Of a DNA stretch of 64,000 nucleotides, positions 32,529 through 41,778 are shown in pieces. Source of the DNA: Mesorhizobium helmanticense (GTDB lineage: Bacteria; Pseudomonadota; Alphaproteobacteria; Rhizobiales; Rhizobiaceae). The stretch spans positions 98,324 to 162,323 of the forward strand of contig NZ_PZJX01000045.1 in NCBI RefSeq assembly GCF_003034915.1, in the 5' to 3' direction. The position numbers and the translations under genes are program-made. The notes under the pieces are model-generated. The model ran no database searches. It was given only the letters and a program-made list of their open reading frames with translations, and was not told the origin of the DNA. Each line of letters starts with the position of its first letter. The first letter of the stretch is position 1.

Positions 32529-33710
32529 TCACGACCTGCCACCGAGCACCGGAAAATTGCCTGACGGCTGCGGATAGTCCTGCTGCGGCTGCCTGGCGAT
32601 GCCGGCGATCCGGCGCTCCGCCGCGGTAATCTCGTCAGCGCCGTTCAGAACGCGGAACACAGCATCGTAGGAGCGGCTCTCGCCGTGCTCCAGCCAGATC
32701 ATCTCGCCGCGTTCGCGGGCGGCCAGATTGCCAAGCACATGATGCGTCGAGGGTTCTATCCCCAGCGCATACTGTCCGGCCTGGAAGTTCTGCCACTCAT
32801 AGGCACAAGGCAACTGGTCCTTGCGGGTGACGACTTCAAGCCCGAGGCCAAGGCGATCGTTAACCACCGCCACCGGTACCTCGCCCTTGGCGTCGGCGCC
32901 AAGCTCATGCTGCCAGACCTGCTCCTGGAAACCCAATTGCGGTGCCGGCATCGTGCGGTAACCGACCTTCTGCGCCTCGTAGCGGTCGCCGGCATGTCCT
33001 GCCCACACAACATCCCGGATCGGCGCCAGATAGCGCGATCCTTCGTCGAGCACGGGATGGCTGACATTGATGTGGTAAAAGTACATATGCGGCGTGCGGT
33101 TGAAGCCGTGATTGACGACACGGTCCGACAGCCGGATCTCGTTGCCGCCGACATCGGCCTCGATCCGCCGCAGCAGATGCAGATCCTCGCCGAACACCGT
33201 CGATTGCTGGACGATGGCCTCGGCCCATAGGACGCAGCGATCGCCATCCCAGGCCTCGCCATACCCGGTCAATCTGGCCGGAATGGTGCTGATACGGCCG
33301 TGCAGCGAATGGCGCACCGTCTTCTTCGGCGGATAATTGTAGCTGTCGGCCGGCACCTCGTTCATGACAAGGATGTGGTCGAGGCCGCAAGTGAGCAGCA
33401 GGCCCGAAAACGACCGCGCCCAGGCCAGCCCCTCCTCGCCCTCATACTCATGCAGGCCGGGATGGCGAAAACCGCTCGGCGAATGCCAGCCGATCGCCTG
33501 GCCCCTATAATCGCAATCAGCGATATCGAGCGCCCGGTCGACGAGTGCCGTGAACCGCAATCCCGAGCCGGTGCGGAACTCCAGCATGCGGATGCCGCGC
33601 TCAAGGCCGTCGCCAAGCGTCATCAGGCGCACCCCGGCAAATTGCGACAGCATGCCGGAGCGTTCCGAAACCTGCCGGCGCGATAGCGTCCTGCCGTAAA
33701 GCTCTACCAT
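32529..33710 (-). CDS. DUF4432 / aldose-1-epimerase-like protein
   Basis: A 393-residue beta-sandwich protein of the DUF4432 branch of the galactose-mutarotase fold (SGLRFTALVDRALDIADCDYRGQAIGW, GLLLTCGLDHI, HMYFYHINVSHPVLDEGSRYLAP, PCAYEWQNFQAGQYALGIEPSTHHV). Family proteins sit in sugar operons and are thought to interconvert sugar anomers or epimers. It starts about ten bases after the stop of the ATPase gene and is the last sugar gene before the desaturase. Confidence 0.85.
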   Translation of the reverse strand: MVELYGRTLSRRQVSERSGMLSQFAGVRLMTLGDGLERGIRMLEFRTGSGLRFTALVDRALDIADCDYRGQAIGWHSPSGFRHPGLHEYEGEEGLAWARSFSGLLLTCGLDHILVMNEVPADSYNYPPKKTVRHSLHGRISTIPARLTGYGEAWDGDRCVLWAEAIVQQSTVFGEDLHLLRRIEADVGGNEIRLSDRVVNHGFNRTPHMYFYHINVSHPVLDEGSRYLAPIRDVVWAGHAGDRYEAQKVGYRTMPAPQLGFQEQVWQHELGADAKGEVPVAVVNDRLGLGLEVVTRKDQLPCAYEWQNFQAGQYALGIEPSTHHVLGNLAARERGEMIWLEHGESRSYDAVFRVLNGADEITAAERRIAGIARQPQQDYPQPSGNFPVLGGRS

Positions 33711-33720
33711 GTGACGGCCA

Positions 33721-34503
33721 TCACTTTGTTCTCGTCTCTCGCAGCAGGGCCGACATGTCGGCGCCAGTGATGATGCTTTCCACGGTCAGCAGGTCGGTAT
33801 CGGCGACCGTCTGCTCGGCGACGATCTCGCCGCGTCGCATGACGATGATGCGGTCGGCGACCTGGAAGACGTGGTGGATATTGTGGGTGATCAACAGCAC
33901 CGAATGGCCGGCATCGCGCACCTCCTTGACGAAGCGCAGCACGCCATGGGTTTCCTCGACGCCGAGATTGTTGGTCGGCTCGTCGAGGATGATGACCTTA
34001 GCGGCGAACTGCATGGCCCGCGAAATGGCGATCGACTGGCGCTCACCGCCCGAAAGCGTCGAGACCAGCGCGTCGGCGTCGAGCTTTTTCGAAATGCCGA
34101 CGCGCTTCAAAAGCGCCGAAGCGGCATTGCGCAATTTGGCGAGAGCGAGCGGCGCGAACACGCCCAGCCATTTCAGATTGACCGGCTCGCGGCCGAGGAA
34201 AAGATTGCGCGCGATGCTGAGATCCGCCGCCAGCGACGTGTCCTGGTGGATGGTCTCGATGCCGAGATCCATCGCGTCGCGCGTCGAGCGGATGGACACC
34301 TTCTGTCCCCGGACATAGATGTCGCCGCGGTCGACGGGAAACACGCCGGAGATCGCCTTGATCAGCGTGGATTTGCCGGCGCCATTGTCGCCCAGCAAGG
34401 CTACCACTTCGCCCTCATTGAGCGTGAAGGACGCGCTCTTCAGGGCACGGACGCTGCCGAAGGACTTTTGCAGATTCTGTAACCTGAGCACTTCCTGGAC
34501 CAT
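33721..34503 (-). CDS. Ribose-type ABC importer, single-domain ATPase
   Basis: A 260-residue half-length sugar ATPase: Walker A GDNGAGKST, IETIHQDTSLA, signature LSGGERQ, Walker B VIILDEPTNNLG, switch histidine ITHNIHH. Like the protein at 8125 it has one nucleotide-binding domain instead of the usual two. ATG 34503 is three bases after the permease stop at 34507, so the two are coupled. Confidence 0.92.
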   Translation of the reverse strand: MVQEVLRLQNLQKSFGSVRALKSASFTLNEGEVVALLGDNGAGKSTLIKAISGVFPVDRGDIYVRGQKVSIRSTRDAMDLGIETIHQDTSLAADLSIARNLFLGREPVNLKWLGVFAPLALAKLRNAASALLKRVGISKKLDADALVSTLSGGERQSIAISRAMQFAAKVIILDEPTNNLGVEETHGVLRFVKEVRDAGHSVLLITHNIHHVFQVADRIIVMRRGEIVAEQTVADTDLLTVESIITGADMSALLRETRTK

Positions 34504-34506
34504 CGG

Positions 34507-35526
34507 TCAGCTCCTTGCTGCGTTTTTCTGCAGCAGAGCGTGCAGGATGAGCATGGCGAGGATGATGACGCCGACGAAGATGTTGTAGGCAAGCCCCGGC
34601 ACGCCGATCAGCACGATGCCGTTGCGGATGGCGCGCAGCATCAGCGCACCGACGATCGTGCCAAGGATGGTGCCGCGCCCGCCGGTCAGCGCCGTGCCGC
34701 CGACCACCACCATGGCGATCACTTCGAGCTCGTAGCCGGTGCCGGCCACCGGCGAGGCAGCCGAGATGCGGAAGGCGCTGATCATACCGGCCAGACCCGC
34801 CAGCACCGAGGTCAGAATGAACAGCCAGATCTTGACCGCATCGGCCGGCACGCCACGCGCCACCGCCGCGTTGCGATTGGAGCCGATGGCGCTGATCCAG
34901 TTGCCGAGCTTGGCGTAGCGCAGAATGTAGATGGCCAGCAGCGACAGGCCGACGAACCACCACAGCGAGGTGTAGAAGCGGAACGAGCCGATATTGAAGC
35001 TGCCCGCAAGCAGTGTGACGAAGAAGCCGGGCTGGTCCCAGGATTTCAGCGGAAACCCCTGCGTGATGTAGAGCGCGGCACCTCGCACCACGAGCAGCAT
35101 CGACAGCGTGACCAGGAAGGAAGAAATGCCGATCTTGGTGACGATGAGGCCGTTGATCGCCCCGATCGCCACGCACAGAATGAGCCCGGCGAGCAGCGCG
35201 ACACCGATGCTGACCTCGCCATTCTGCACCAGCAGCATGACCACCACCGGCGCCAGGCCGAAAACGGCGCCGACCGACAGGTCGAATTCGCCTGCCGTGA
35301 GAAGCAGCGTCATACCGAGCGCGATGATGCCGAGTTCCGGCAGGAACGCCATCATGTTGGAGATGTTGAGCGGCGACAGGAAATTGGCGTCGGCGATGGC
35401 GAACACCGCCAGCAGCACGATGAGGATGATGAGCGAGGAGAATTGCGGCGAGCGGATCAGGCTCGACCTGCGCTTGGCCCCGGGCATTTCCTCTTCAGCG
35501 GCAATAGTCATGACTGCTTGAACCAT
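34507..35526 (-). CDS. Ribose-type ABC importer, permease
   Basis: A 339-residue RbsC-family membrane protein: AGEFDLSVGAVFGLAP, GAINGLIVTKIGISSFLVTLSML, GGTALTGGRGTILGTIVGALML. The start could be ATG 35526 or the in-frame ATG 35511 (MTIAAEEEM); neither has a strong ribosome site. It lies between the ATPase and the binding-protein gene of the same system. Confidence 0.9.
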   Translation of the reverse strand: MVQAVMTIAAEEEMPGAKRRSSLIRSPQFSSLIILIVLLAVFAIADANFLSPLNISNMMAFLPELGIIALGMTLLLTAGEFDLSVGAVFGLAPVVVMLLVQNGEVSIGVALLAGLILCVAIGAINGLIVTKIGISSFLVTLSMLLVVRGAALYITQGFPLKSWDQPGFFVTLLAGSFNIGSFRFYTSLWWFVGLSLLAIYILRYAKLGNWISAIGSNRNAAVARGVPADAVKIWLFILTSVLAGLAGMISAFRISAASPVAGTGYELEVIAMVVVGGTALTGGRGTILGTIVGALMLRAIRNGIVLIGVPGLAYNIFVGVIILAMLILHALLQKNAARS

Positions 35527-35536
35527 ACGTCAGAGC

Positions 35537-35564
35537 GACGCCCGCCGCCTGCGCGGCGGGCGTC
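35537..35564 (-). terminator. Strong GC hairpin after binding-protein gene
   Basis: GACGCCCGCCGC (35537-35548) pairs perfectly with GCGGCGGGCGTC (35553-35564) around the loop CTGC. It lies between the binding-protein stop (35573) and the permease start (35526). Confidence 0.7.
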
Positions 35565-35572
35565 AGTTTCCA

Positions 35573-36514
35573 TCACTTGTTGTAGAGTTTCAGGATCGGT
35601 TCGACGCTCGTCGCGTCGTAGAGGCTGAACGTGTGGATGTCGTAGCCGATCGGCTCACCCGAGGCGGCGAGCCCGAGCAAGGCGACCGGCATGAAGCCTT
35701 GCGCCGACGGAAACTGCCAGGCAGCCGCGTTAACGAAGCCGGCCTTGACGGCTTCCGCGGTCTCCTTGGAATTGCCCCAGCCGACTACCGGAATCTTGCC
35801 GGCGGGCACGCCGGCGCCGTCGAACACGCGCTTGACGCTGGCCGCCACGGAATCACCGAGCGCGATGATCGCCGGCGGATTGTTGGCCACCATATAGTCG
35901 GTCATCTTGGCGATGATGCCGGCCGGATCGGTGCCGCAATCAACGACGTCGTATTTGATGCCGAGCGGATCGAATACGCTGGCGATGCCTTCGGTCTCGA
36001 GCTGCTGGTAGCTGGCTCCCGGCACTTCGACCGGCAGGAACACCTTGTCGCCCTGCTTCACCATCTTGTGGTCGACCAGATATTTGGCCCAGATAACGCC
36101 GGCCTCCTTGAGGTCAGCGCCGACATAGGCCTGCCGCCCGGTCGCCGGATCGTCGGTGTTGAAGAACACGATCGGGATGCCGGCAGCCTTGGCCGCCTTG
36201 ACCTCCTCCGTCCACAGGCCGGGCTGCGCCGAGGTGGTGGCGATGCCGTCGGGCTTGGCCGCAAGGGCCGAGTTGAACGCTTCCTTCTGCGCCGCCATGT
36301 CGCCGCCGCTAAAGGAGATCTTGCAGGTCACCTTGAGCTGGTCGCAGGCCTTGGTGGCACCGGCATTCCAATCGAGCCAGAACGCATCCGACGGGCCGCC
36401 ATGCGACAGCAAATAGAACGTCTTCTGGCCGTCCTGCGCCAATGCCTGTGAGCCGAACGCGACGCCGGCGAATACAGTCGCGGCCGCCGCCAGTTTCAAT
36501 CCGAATTTCAACAT
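35573..36514 (-). CDS. Ribose-type ABC importer, periplasmic binding protein
   Basis: A 313-residue precursor with signal peptide (MLKFGLKLAAAATVFAG..ALA) and type-1 periplasmic binding fold (FYLLSHGGPSDAFWLDWNAGA, IVFFNTDDPATGRQAYVGADL, IIALGDSVAASVKRVF). The D-PATGRQAYVG segment is typical of the fructose/inositol/galactitol-like group. ATG 36514 follows GGAGGAAACGAA. It is the first gene of the second importer inside the long minus-strand run. Confidence 0.91.
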   Translation of the reverse strand: MLKFGLKLAAAATVFAGVAFGSQALAQDGQKTFYLLSHGGPSDAFWLDWNAGATKACDQLKVTCKISFSGGDMAAQKEAFNSALAAKPDGIATTSAQPGLWTEEVKAAKAAGIPIVFFNTDDPATGRQAYVGADLKEAGVIWAKYLVDHKMVKQGDKVFLPVEVPGASYQQLETEGIASVFDPLGIKYDVVDCGTDPAGIIAKMTDYMVANNPPAIIALGDSVAASVKRVFDGAGVPAGKIPVVGWGNSKETAEAVKAGFVNAAAWQFPSAQGFMPVALLGLAASGEPIGYDIHTFSLYDATSVEPILKLYNK

Positions 36515-36581
36515 TTCGTTTCCTCCATTGCTGCTTCCTCCCGAACAAGCGCCGCCGCAACGCGGCGACGCAGACCTCCCG

Positions 36582-37496
36582 TCAAAGGCCGTTGGCGCGG
36601 AACTTGCCGTCGAGGAATTTCTTGGCGCGCGGCACATCGTCTTCCGAAAGATGCTCGATGATGACCGGGATGTTCGGATGCTTCTCGGCCAGCCGCTGCA
36701 GATAGAGGTCGTAATTCAGCGAACCGAGACCAGGCGCCGGCAGCTCGATCTCGCCGACGCCACGGAAAGTATGGCTCTCGAGCGCATCCTCGTCGCCGAT
36801 GTCGGCGTGCTTCTCCGACTTGTCGCCGCCCGAGCGCTTGACGTCCTTGGCGTGGGCGATTTTGATCTTGTCGGTCAGCGTGTCGAACACCTGGTTCAGT
36901 ATCTGGTCCATCCTGTCGATGTTGTGCGTCTCGAAATAATTGGTCGGGTCCATCAAGAGGCCGAGACCGGGATGGTCGACCTGCGCGAACATCTTCACCG
37001 TCTCCTCGACCGAGCCGACGACATTGTTGACATAGGTTTCGAGCAGGAACACCGCGCCGTGGTCATAGGCCGTCTGGGCAAGGTCGGCGATCACCTTGCG
37101 GCATTCCTCGAAGCCTTCCTCGGTCTTGTTCTTGGGGTGGTGCACCCAGTCGGACTCGGTGTTGTAGGTGCCGGTTTCCGAAATCACGTAAGGCGAGCCG
37201 AAATGGCGGGCGTTGCGAATGATCTCTTTGAGATAGCCGACGCGCTTCTCGCGCTCTGCCTTGTCCGGATGGATGATGTTGGTGTAGCCCGACACGCAGC
37301 ACACCGGCAGATTGTGGTCGCGGAAGACGTCGCGGACTTGTCTCGCCTTGTCCTTGGTGATCTGCCCGGCAGACAGGTCGACATCTTTAAAATGCAGGTC
37401 GAGCTGCACCGTGTTGAAATCGAGCGCGCGGATCTTCTCCGCGGTTTCCTTGAGGCCGTACGGGAAATAGCCCGTAAAGATACCTGCCTGCATCAT
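36582..37496 (-). CDS. Sugar phosphate isomerase/epimerase (xylose-isomerase-like TIM barrel)
   Basis: A 304-residue xylose-isomerase-like barrel of the IolE/ketose-3-epimerase type: MQAGIFTGYFPYGLKETAEKI, NTVQLDLHF, AVFLLETYVNNVVGSVEETVKM (metal glutamate), GLLMDPTNYFETHNID (metal aspartate), KIAHAKDVKR and the final VIIEHLSEDDVPRAKKFL with a metal glutamate. ATG 37496 is behind GGGAGGAATTC. Together with the Gfo/Idh enzyme upstream it suggests catabolism of a polyol, inositol or rare ketose brought in by the two importers of this operon. Confidence 0.87.
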   Translation of the reverse strand: MMQAGIFTGYFPYGLKETAEKIRALDFNTVQLDLHFKDVDLSAGQITKDKARQVRDVFRDHNLPVCCVSGYTNIIHPDKAEREKRVGYLKEIIRNARHFGSPYVISETGTYNTESDWVHHPKNKTEEGFEECRKVIADLAQTAYDHGAVFLLETYVNNVVGSVEETVKMFAQVDHPGLGLLMDPTNYFETHNIDRMDQILNQVFDTLTDKIKIAHAKDVKRSGGDKSEKHADIGDEDALESHTFRGVGEIELPAPGLGSLNYDLYLQRLAEKHPNIPVIIEHLSEDDVPRAKKFLDGKFRANGL

Positions 37497-37538
37497 GGTG
37501 TGAATTCCTCCCTGTAAGCGATTCGAGTTGCTGGTGAT

Positions 37539-38627
37539 TCAGTTTGTCGAGATTTCGGAAAGCTTGACCGTGCGGCCCTTCTCGATCGAGCGGTAACCCG
37601 CTTCGATCAGGGCCATGGTCTTGACGTTGTCGGCGACGGAGAGTGCCGGCGGCTCACCCGTCTTCACCGCATGCTGGAGTTGCTCCATGACGCCGATGAA
37701 AGCATGCGGGAACCACATCGTGTCCCAGCTTGGCGTCACCCATTTCCCGTCCGTTGTCTCGGTCGAGGCGTAGGTCAGCGTCGAGGCGGAGCCTGTCGGC
37801 CAGCCGATCGTGCCCTTGGCGACTCCCTTCGTGCCATCGACACGCCAGTTGATGTGCTGGTCGTCCTTGTAGCCATCCTGGCGCGGACCCGACCAGACAT
37901 CCTCCAGCGACACGGCGAGCACGCCTGAGGGAAAACGCATAGTCGACACGGTGATGCCGTCGGAATGATCGAACTTCGTACGCGGATCCTTGCGGGTCAG
38001 CGTCGTGATCTCGTCCGGATCGCCGAACAGGAACCGCAGCACGTCGAGATGGTGCACGCTCATATTGGCGAGCGTCAGCCTGTCGTATTCCTCCAGGAAG
38101 GTCTGCCAGTGCGGGATCGCGTGCATGTCGATCTGCGCGAAGACGACGTCGCCCAGCGCGCCGCTCTCCATGATCTGCTTCAGCACCCGCATCGACTGGT
38201 CGTAGCGCATGTTCTGGTTGACCGAGAGGATCTTGCCGGCCCTGGCCGCCTCGTCGCGCAGTTCGATTGCGTCCTTCAGCGACAGCGCCAGCGGCTTCTG
38301 CGCCAGGATCGCCTTGATATGCTTCTGCTTCAGTGCATGGCGGATCAGCGCCGGCTGCTGGTCGGGCGGAAAGGCCAGGTCGATGATCTCGACATTTCTG
38401 TCCTCGATCAGTTGTTCCGGCGTGTCGTGGACGGTTGGGATGCCCCAGCGCTTCGCCACCTTTTCGGCGCTGGCCTTGGTGCGCGAGGCGATCGCCACCA
38501 CTGGAAAGCCGGCCTCCTTGTAGGCCGCCAGATGGCACTCGGCCATGATCATGCCGGCGCCGACGCAGCCGATCTTGTATCCTTTCGTACGGATCTTGAC
38601 GTCCGGCTCGAAACCTTTGCTCGCCAT
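37539..38627 (-). CDS. Gfo/Idh/MocA-family oxidoreductase
   Basis: A 362-residue NAD(P)-dependent sugar/polyol dehydrogenase. The nucleotide motif KIGCVGAGMIMAECHLAAY lies near residue 18, the conserved AQKPLALSLKDA holds the catalytic lysine, and SVHHLDVLRFLFGDPDEI carries the substrate-binding Asp/His. ATG 38627 is preferred (CGGGAGGAAGAG just ahead), although an in-frame ATG at 38666 overlaps the stop of the upstream ATPase and could be an alternative coupled start. Confidence 0.88.
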   Translation of the reverse strand: MASKGFEPDVKIRTKGYKIGCVGAGMIMAECHLAAYKEAGFPVVAIASRTKASAEKVAKRWGIPTVHDTPEQLIEDRNVEIIDLAFPPDQQPALIRHALKQKHIKAILAQKPLALSLKDAIELRDEAARAGKILSVNQNMRYDQSMRVLKQIMESGALGDVVFAQIDMHAIPHWQTFLEEYDRLTLANMSVHHLDVLRFLFGDPDEITTLTRKDPRTKFDHSDGITVSTMRFPSGVLAVSLEDVWSGPRQDGYKDDQHINWRVDGTKGVAKGTIGWPTGSASTLTYASTETTDGKWVTPSWDTMWFPHAFIGVMEQLQHAVKTGEPPALSVADNVKTMALIEAGYRSIEKGRTVKLSEISTN

Positions 38628-38662
38628 CTCTTCCTCCCGAAGCTCGTTTCTTACGGCCGCCG

Positions 38663-39733
38663 TCATCGTGCCAGCGCTCCCCCGCTTTGCCCGAAATAAT
38701 GCACGCGGGCGGGCTCGCAGGATATCGCCACCACGGCGTCCGGCCTGATGTCGGGCTGACCACGCAGCAGCGCCCTCAGGCGCGCCTGCCCGGCAGCAAG
38801 GGTCACCACGGTGTAGCCGCCGAGCGGCTCGACCTCGAACACCCGCGCCGGGCGGCCTGCACCCGCGCGTCCATCGTCCGACCAGGGTCGGACCTTGATG
38901 TCCTCGGGCCTCAGCCCGATCTCCATGGCATCGGCCGGAGCGGCCTTGTCGGCGATGCGGATCGTGCCGTCCGCCGCCTCGACGCCGCCCTCGCCGCGCA
39001 CCGATTTCAGTATGTTCATCATCGGCGAGCCGAGCATGCGCGCCACATAGGTGCTGGCAGGCCGGTCATAGATCTCGGCCGGAGCACCGATCTGTCTGAT
39101 CCTGCCATTCTCCAGTATGGCGATGCGATCGGCGACCGACATCGCCTCTTCCTGGTCATGCGTGACATAGACCAGCGTCTTGCCTAGCTCGCGCTGGATA
39201 CGCTTCAGCTCGACGCGCGTTTCCTCGCGCAATCTGGCGTCGAGCGCCGAGATCGGATCGTCCATCAGATAGGCGGCGGGATCGCGCACCAGCGCACGCG
39301 CGATTGCCACGCGCTGCCGCTCGCCGCCCGAAAGCTGCGCCGGCGGCTTGTGCAGTATATGGCCGATATGCAGCTTGGCCGCGACATCGGCGACGCGCTT
39401 TTCGATCTCGGCCCCGGCGACCCTGCGTTCGACCAAGGGAAAGCGCACATTCTCCAGCGCGCTCATATGCGGGAACAGCGCCAGGTTCTGGAACACCATG
39501 GCGACGTTGCGCTCGGCCGGCGACACGCCATTCACAGGCCTGCCGCCGATCAGGATCTCGCCCGTATCAGGAGCCTCCAGCCCGAGTATCAGGCGCAGCA
39601 GCGTCGACTTGCCCGACAGCGGCGGCCCGAAGAAGCAGAAGAATTCATTGTCGTTGACGGTGAACGAGGCATCGTCGACGGCGAGCGTGCCGCCATAGCG
39701 TTTCGTCACATTGCTGAAGACGATATTGGCCAT
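38663..39733 (-). CDS. Maltose-type ABC importer, ATPase 1
   Basis: A 356-residue UgpC/MalK-type ATPase with a full catalytic set: Walker A GPPLSGKST (sequence differs from the usual GPSGCGKST but keeps G-x4-G-K-S-T), signature LSGGERQRVA, Walker B AYLMDDPISALDA (D-D instead of D-E at the key pair), switch histidine YVTHDQEEA and a C-terminal TOBE domain. The Walker B aspartate in place of the catalytic glutamate is notable. It overlaps the Gfo/Idh alternative start and lies 3 bp after the second ATPase. Confidence 0.9.
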   Translation of the reverse strand: MANIVFSNVTKRYGGTLAVDDASFTVNDNEFFCFFGPPLSGKSTLLRLILGLEAPDTGEILIGGRPVNGVSPAERNVAMVFQNLALFPHMSALENVRFPLVERRVAGAEIEKRVADVAAKLHIGHILHKPPAQLSGGERQRVAIARALVRDPAAYLMDDPISALDARLREETRVELKRIQRELGKTLVYVTHDQEEAMSVADRIAILENGRIRQIGAPAEIYDRPASTYVARMLGSPMMNILKSVRGEGGVEAADGTIRIADKAAPADAMEIGLRPEDIKVRPWSDDGRAGAGRPARVFEVEPLGGYTVVTLAAGQARLRALLRGQPDIRPDAVVAISCEPARVHYFGQSGGALAR

Positions 39734-39736
39734 GGC

Positions 39737-40822
39737 TCAGCCCGCCTTGATCGCTTGGCCGGTAGCGGCATCGAAGACGCGCACCGAGGACTCGGCCGGA
39801 GCGACGATCGCGGTCTGGCCGATCGCCAGCCCGACATCGTTTTCGAACACCGCTTTGACCGCGCTCTCACTCTCGCCAAGATGAACGATGGTACGCGCGC
39901 CGATCCGCTCGACGAAGCTCACCGGCATCGACAGGCCGCGGTCGGAGACAGCCACCTGCTCCGGCCGGAAGCCGTAGAGCACATCTGCGCGCGCAGCCCT
40001 CACCGCCGGAGCAATCGCATCCGGCAGGGGTGGCGTGACGCCCAGCGGACCGAGATCGACAACCAGGCCACGGTCGCTTTCGGCCGGTCGGCCCTTCAGC
40101 AGGTTCATGCCCGGCGACCCGATGAAGCGGGCGACGAAGACATTGGCCGGATTGTTGTAGACCTCGAACGGCGTGCCGACTTGCTGCAAGACGCCGTGGT
40201 CCATCACCGCGATGCGGTCGGCCATGGTCATGGCTTCGAGCTGGTCGTGGGTGACATAGACCATGGTCTGCTTGAACTGGCGCTGCAACTGCTTCAGTTC
40301 GGTGCGCATGACCGCCCGGAAGGCTGCGTCGACATTGGAGAGCGGTTCGTCCAGCAGGAAGATCGCCGGCTCCATGATCGCCGAACGGCCGATCGCCACG
40401 CGTTGCAAGATGTTGACCGACAGCCGGTCGGCCTTGCGGTCGAGTAGCGGCGTCAGTTGCAGCATTTCGGCGATGGCGCCGACGCGGCGGTCGATCTCGG
40501 CTTTCGCCGCGCCGCGCATCCTGGGCCCATAGGCGAGGTTCTGGCGCACCGTCATATGGGTGAAGATCGCATAGTTCTGGAAGACGAAACCGACGCCGCG
40601 CCGCCCCATCGGCACGCCTTCCATGTCACGTTCGCCAAACAGGATCTTGCCGCTGGTTGGCTCTTCCATGCCGGCAATCATGTTCATCGTCGTCGACTTG
40701 CCGCAGCCAGATGGCCCAAGCAACGCCATGAACTCGCCGTCGGCGATGGCGAGATCCATCGTCTTCAATGCGGTGAAGTCGCCGAATTTCTTGACCAGGT
40801 TTTGCAGATGGATGGCGCTCAT
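39737..40822 (-). CDS. Maltose-type ABC importer, ATPase 2 with altered signature
   Basis: A 361-residue ATPase with intact Walker A (GPSGCGKST, residues 36-44), Walker B IFLLDEPLSNVD with the catalytic glutamate, and switch histidine THDQLEAM, but the ABC signature LSGGQ is replaced by LSVNI (residues 134-138). With ATPase 1 it probably forms a heterodimer in which the two nucleotide sites are not equal: the site made by this Walker B and the other signature would be active. Two-ATPase systems of this gene order are known, for example GlpST of rhizobial glycerol uptake. ATG 40822 overlaps the permease stop (ATGA-type). Confidence 0.9.
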   Translation of the reverse strand: MSAIHLQNLVKKFGDFTALKTMDLAIADGEFMALLGPSGCGKSTTMNMIAGMEEPTSGKILFGERDMEGVPMGRRGVGFVFQNYAIFTHMTVRQNLAYGPRMRGAAKAEIDRRVGAIAEMLQLTPLLDRKADRLSVNILQRVAIGRSAIMEPAIFLLDEPLSNVDAAFRAVMRTELKQLQRQFKQTMVYVTHDQLEAMTMADRIAVMDHGVLQQVGTPFEVYNNPANVFVARFIGSPGMNLLKGRPAESDRGLVVDLGPLGVTPPLPDAIAPAVRAARADVLYGFRPEQVAVSDRGLSMPVSFVERIGARTIVHLGESESAVKAVFENDVGLAIGQTAIVAPAESSVRVFDAATGQAIKAG

Positions 40823-41778
40823 GCGGGCACCTCCCGCGCCCGGGCCATGCGCTTCATCGCAAAGACCGCGGCGATCGACAGCACGATCAATATGGCCAGC
40901 GCGATCGCCGCGACATAGCCCCAGATCAGGTCCTGCGTGGTGAGCTTGTAGATGTAGACGGAGATCGTCTCGGTGGCGACGCCGGGACCACCGCCGGTCA
41001 TGATGTAGAGCGTGTCGAAGATCTTGAAGTTCTCGATCATCCGGATGGCGAGCGCGATGATGACAATCGTCTTCATCTTCGGCAGCACAATGGTGATGAA
41101 GCGCTGCCAGGGATTGGCGCCGAGCAGCGTCGCTGCCTTGATCTGGTCTTCGGGCACGCCGACCAAGCCGGCAAGCAGGATGAGAAACATCAACGGCGTC
41201 CACTGCCAGATGTCGGCGACCATCACCGCGATCAGCGCCAGCGTCGGGTCGGAGAGCCAGGCGATGGTGACCGGCATGCCCGATATTGCCGACAAAAGGT
41301 CGTTCACCGGGCCGCCCGACTGGAACAGCATGAAGAACATGTAGCCGGCCACAGCCGGCACCACCATCATCGGCATCAGCAGGATCGAATAGAAGATGCG
41401 TTTGCCGGGAAACTCGTCGGCAAACAGCGTCGCCAGCGCCAGCCCGAGCAGGAACTCGACGGGCACGCAAACGATCATAACGATGGCCGTGCGCCTCAGC
41501 GCGCTCCAGAAGCGTGCATCGACGGCAAGGTCTGTGTAATTGGCGAAATTGTTCCACATCGACCAGGCGTTCCACCAGCCGGTGCCCGACAGCGGCGACC
41601 AGTCGGTCAGGCTGATGTAGAGCTGCATCAGCAGCGGGAAGACGGCGATGAACAGCACCAGGATCTGTGCCGGCAGCGTCAGCCGGAAGCCGAGCTTTGC
41701 GCCTTCGTCCCGCAAGGCCGGCTTTGCCTGGACGGTCCTCATCACGTCCTCCGAAATCGTCGCGGTCGCCGCGCTCAT
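40819..41778 (-). CDS. Maltose-type ABC importer, permease 1
   Basis: A 319-residue six-span permease (MalF/UgpA type) with the ATPase-contact loop EAA-like segment DQIKAATLLGANPWQRFITIVLP. The N-terminal cytoplasmic leader (MSAATATISEDVMRTVQAKPAL) precedes the first hydrophobic span. ATG 41778 overlaps the stop of permease 2. Confidence 0.9.
   Translation of the reverse strand: MSAATATISEDVMRTVQAKPALRDEGAKLGFRLTLPAQILVLFIAVFPLLMQLYISLTDWSPLSGTGWWNAWSMWNNFANYTDLAVDARFWSALRRTAIVMIVCVPVEFLLGLALATLFADEFPGKRIFYSILLMPMMVVPAVAGYMFFMLFQSGGPVNDLLSAISGMPVTIAWLSDPTLALIAVMVADIWQWTPLMFLILLAGLVGVPEDQIKAATLLGANPWQRFITIVLPKMKTIVIIALAIRMIENFKIFDTLYIMTGGGPGVATETISVYIYKLTTQDLIWGYVAAIALAILIVLSIAAVFAMKRMARAREVPA

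Noticed and set aside
39737..41575. A 612-codon ATPase frame with a long N-terminal extension
   Set aside because: The extension overlaps the permease gene in another frame and has no domain; the ATPase begins at 40822.
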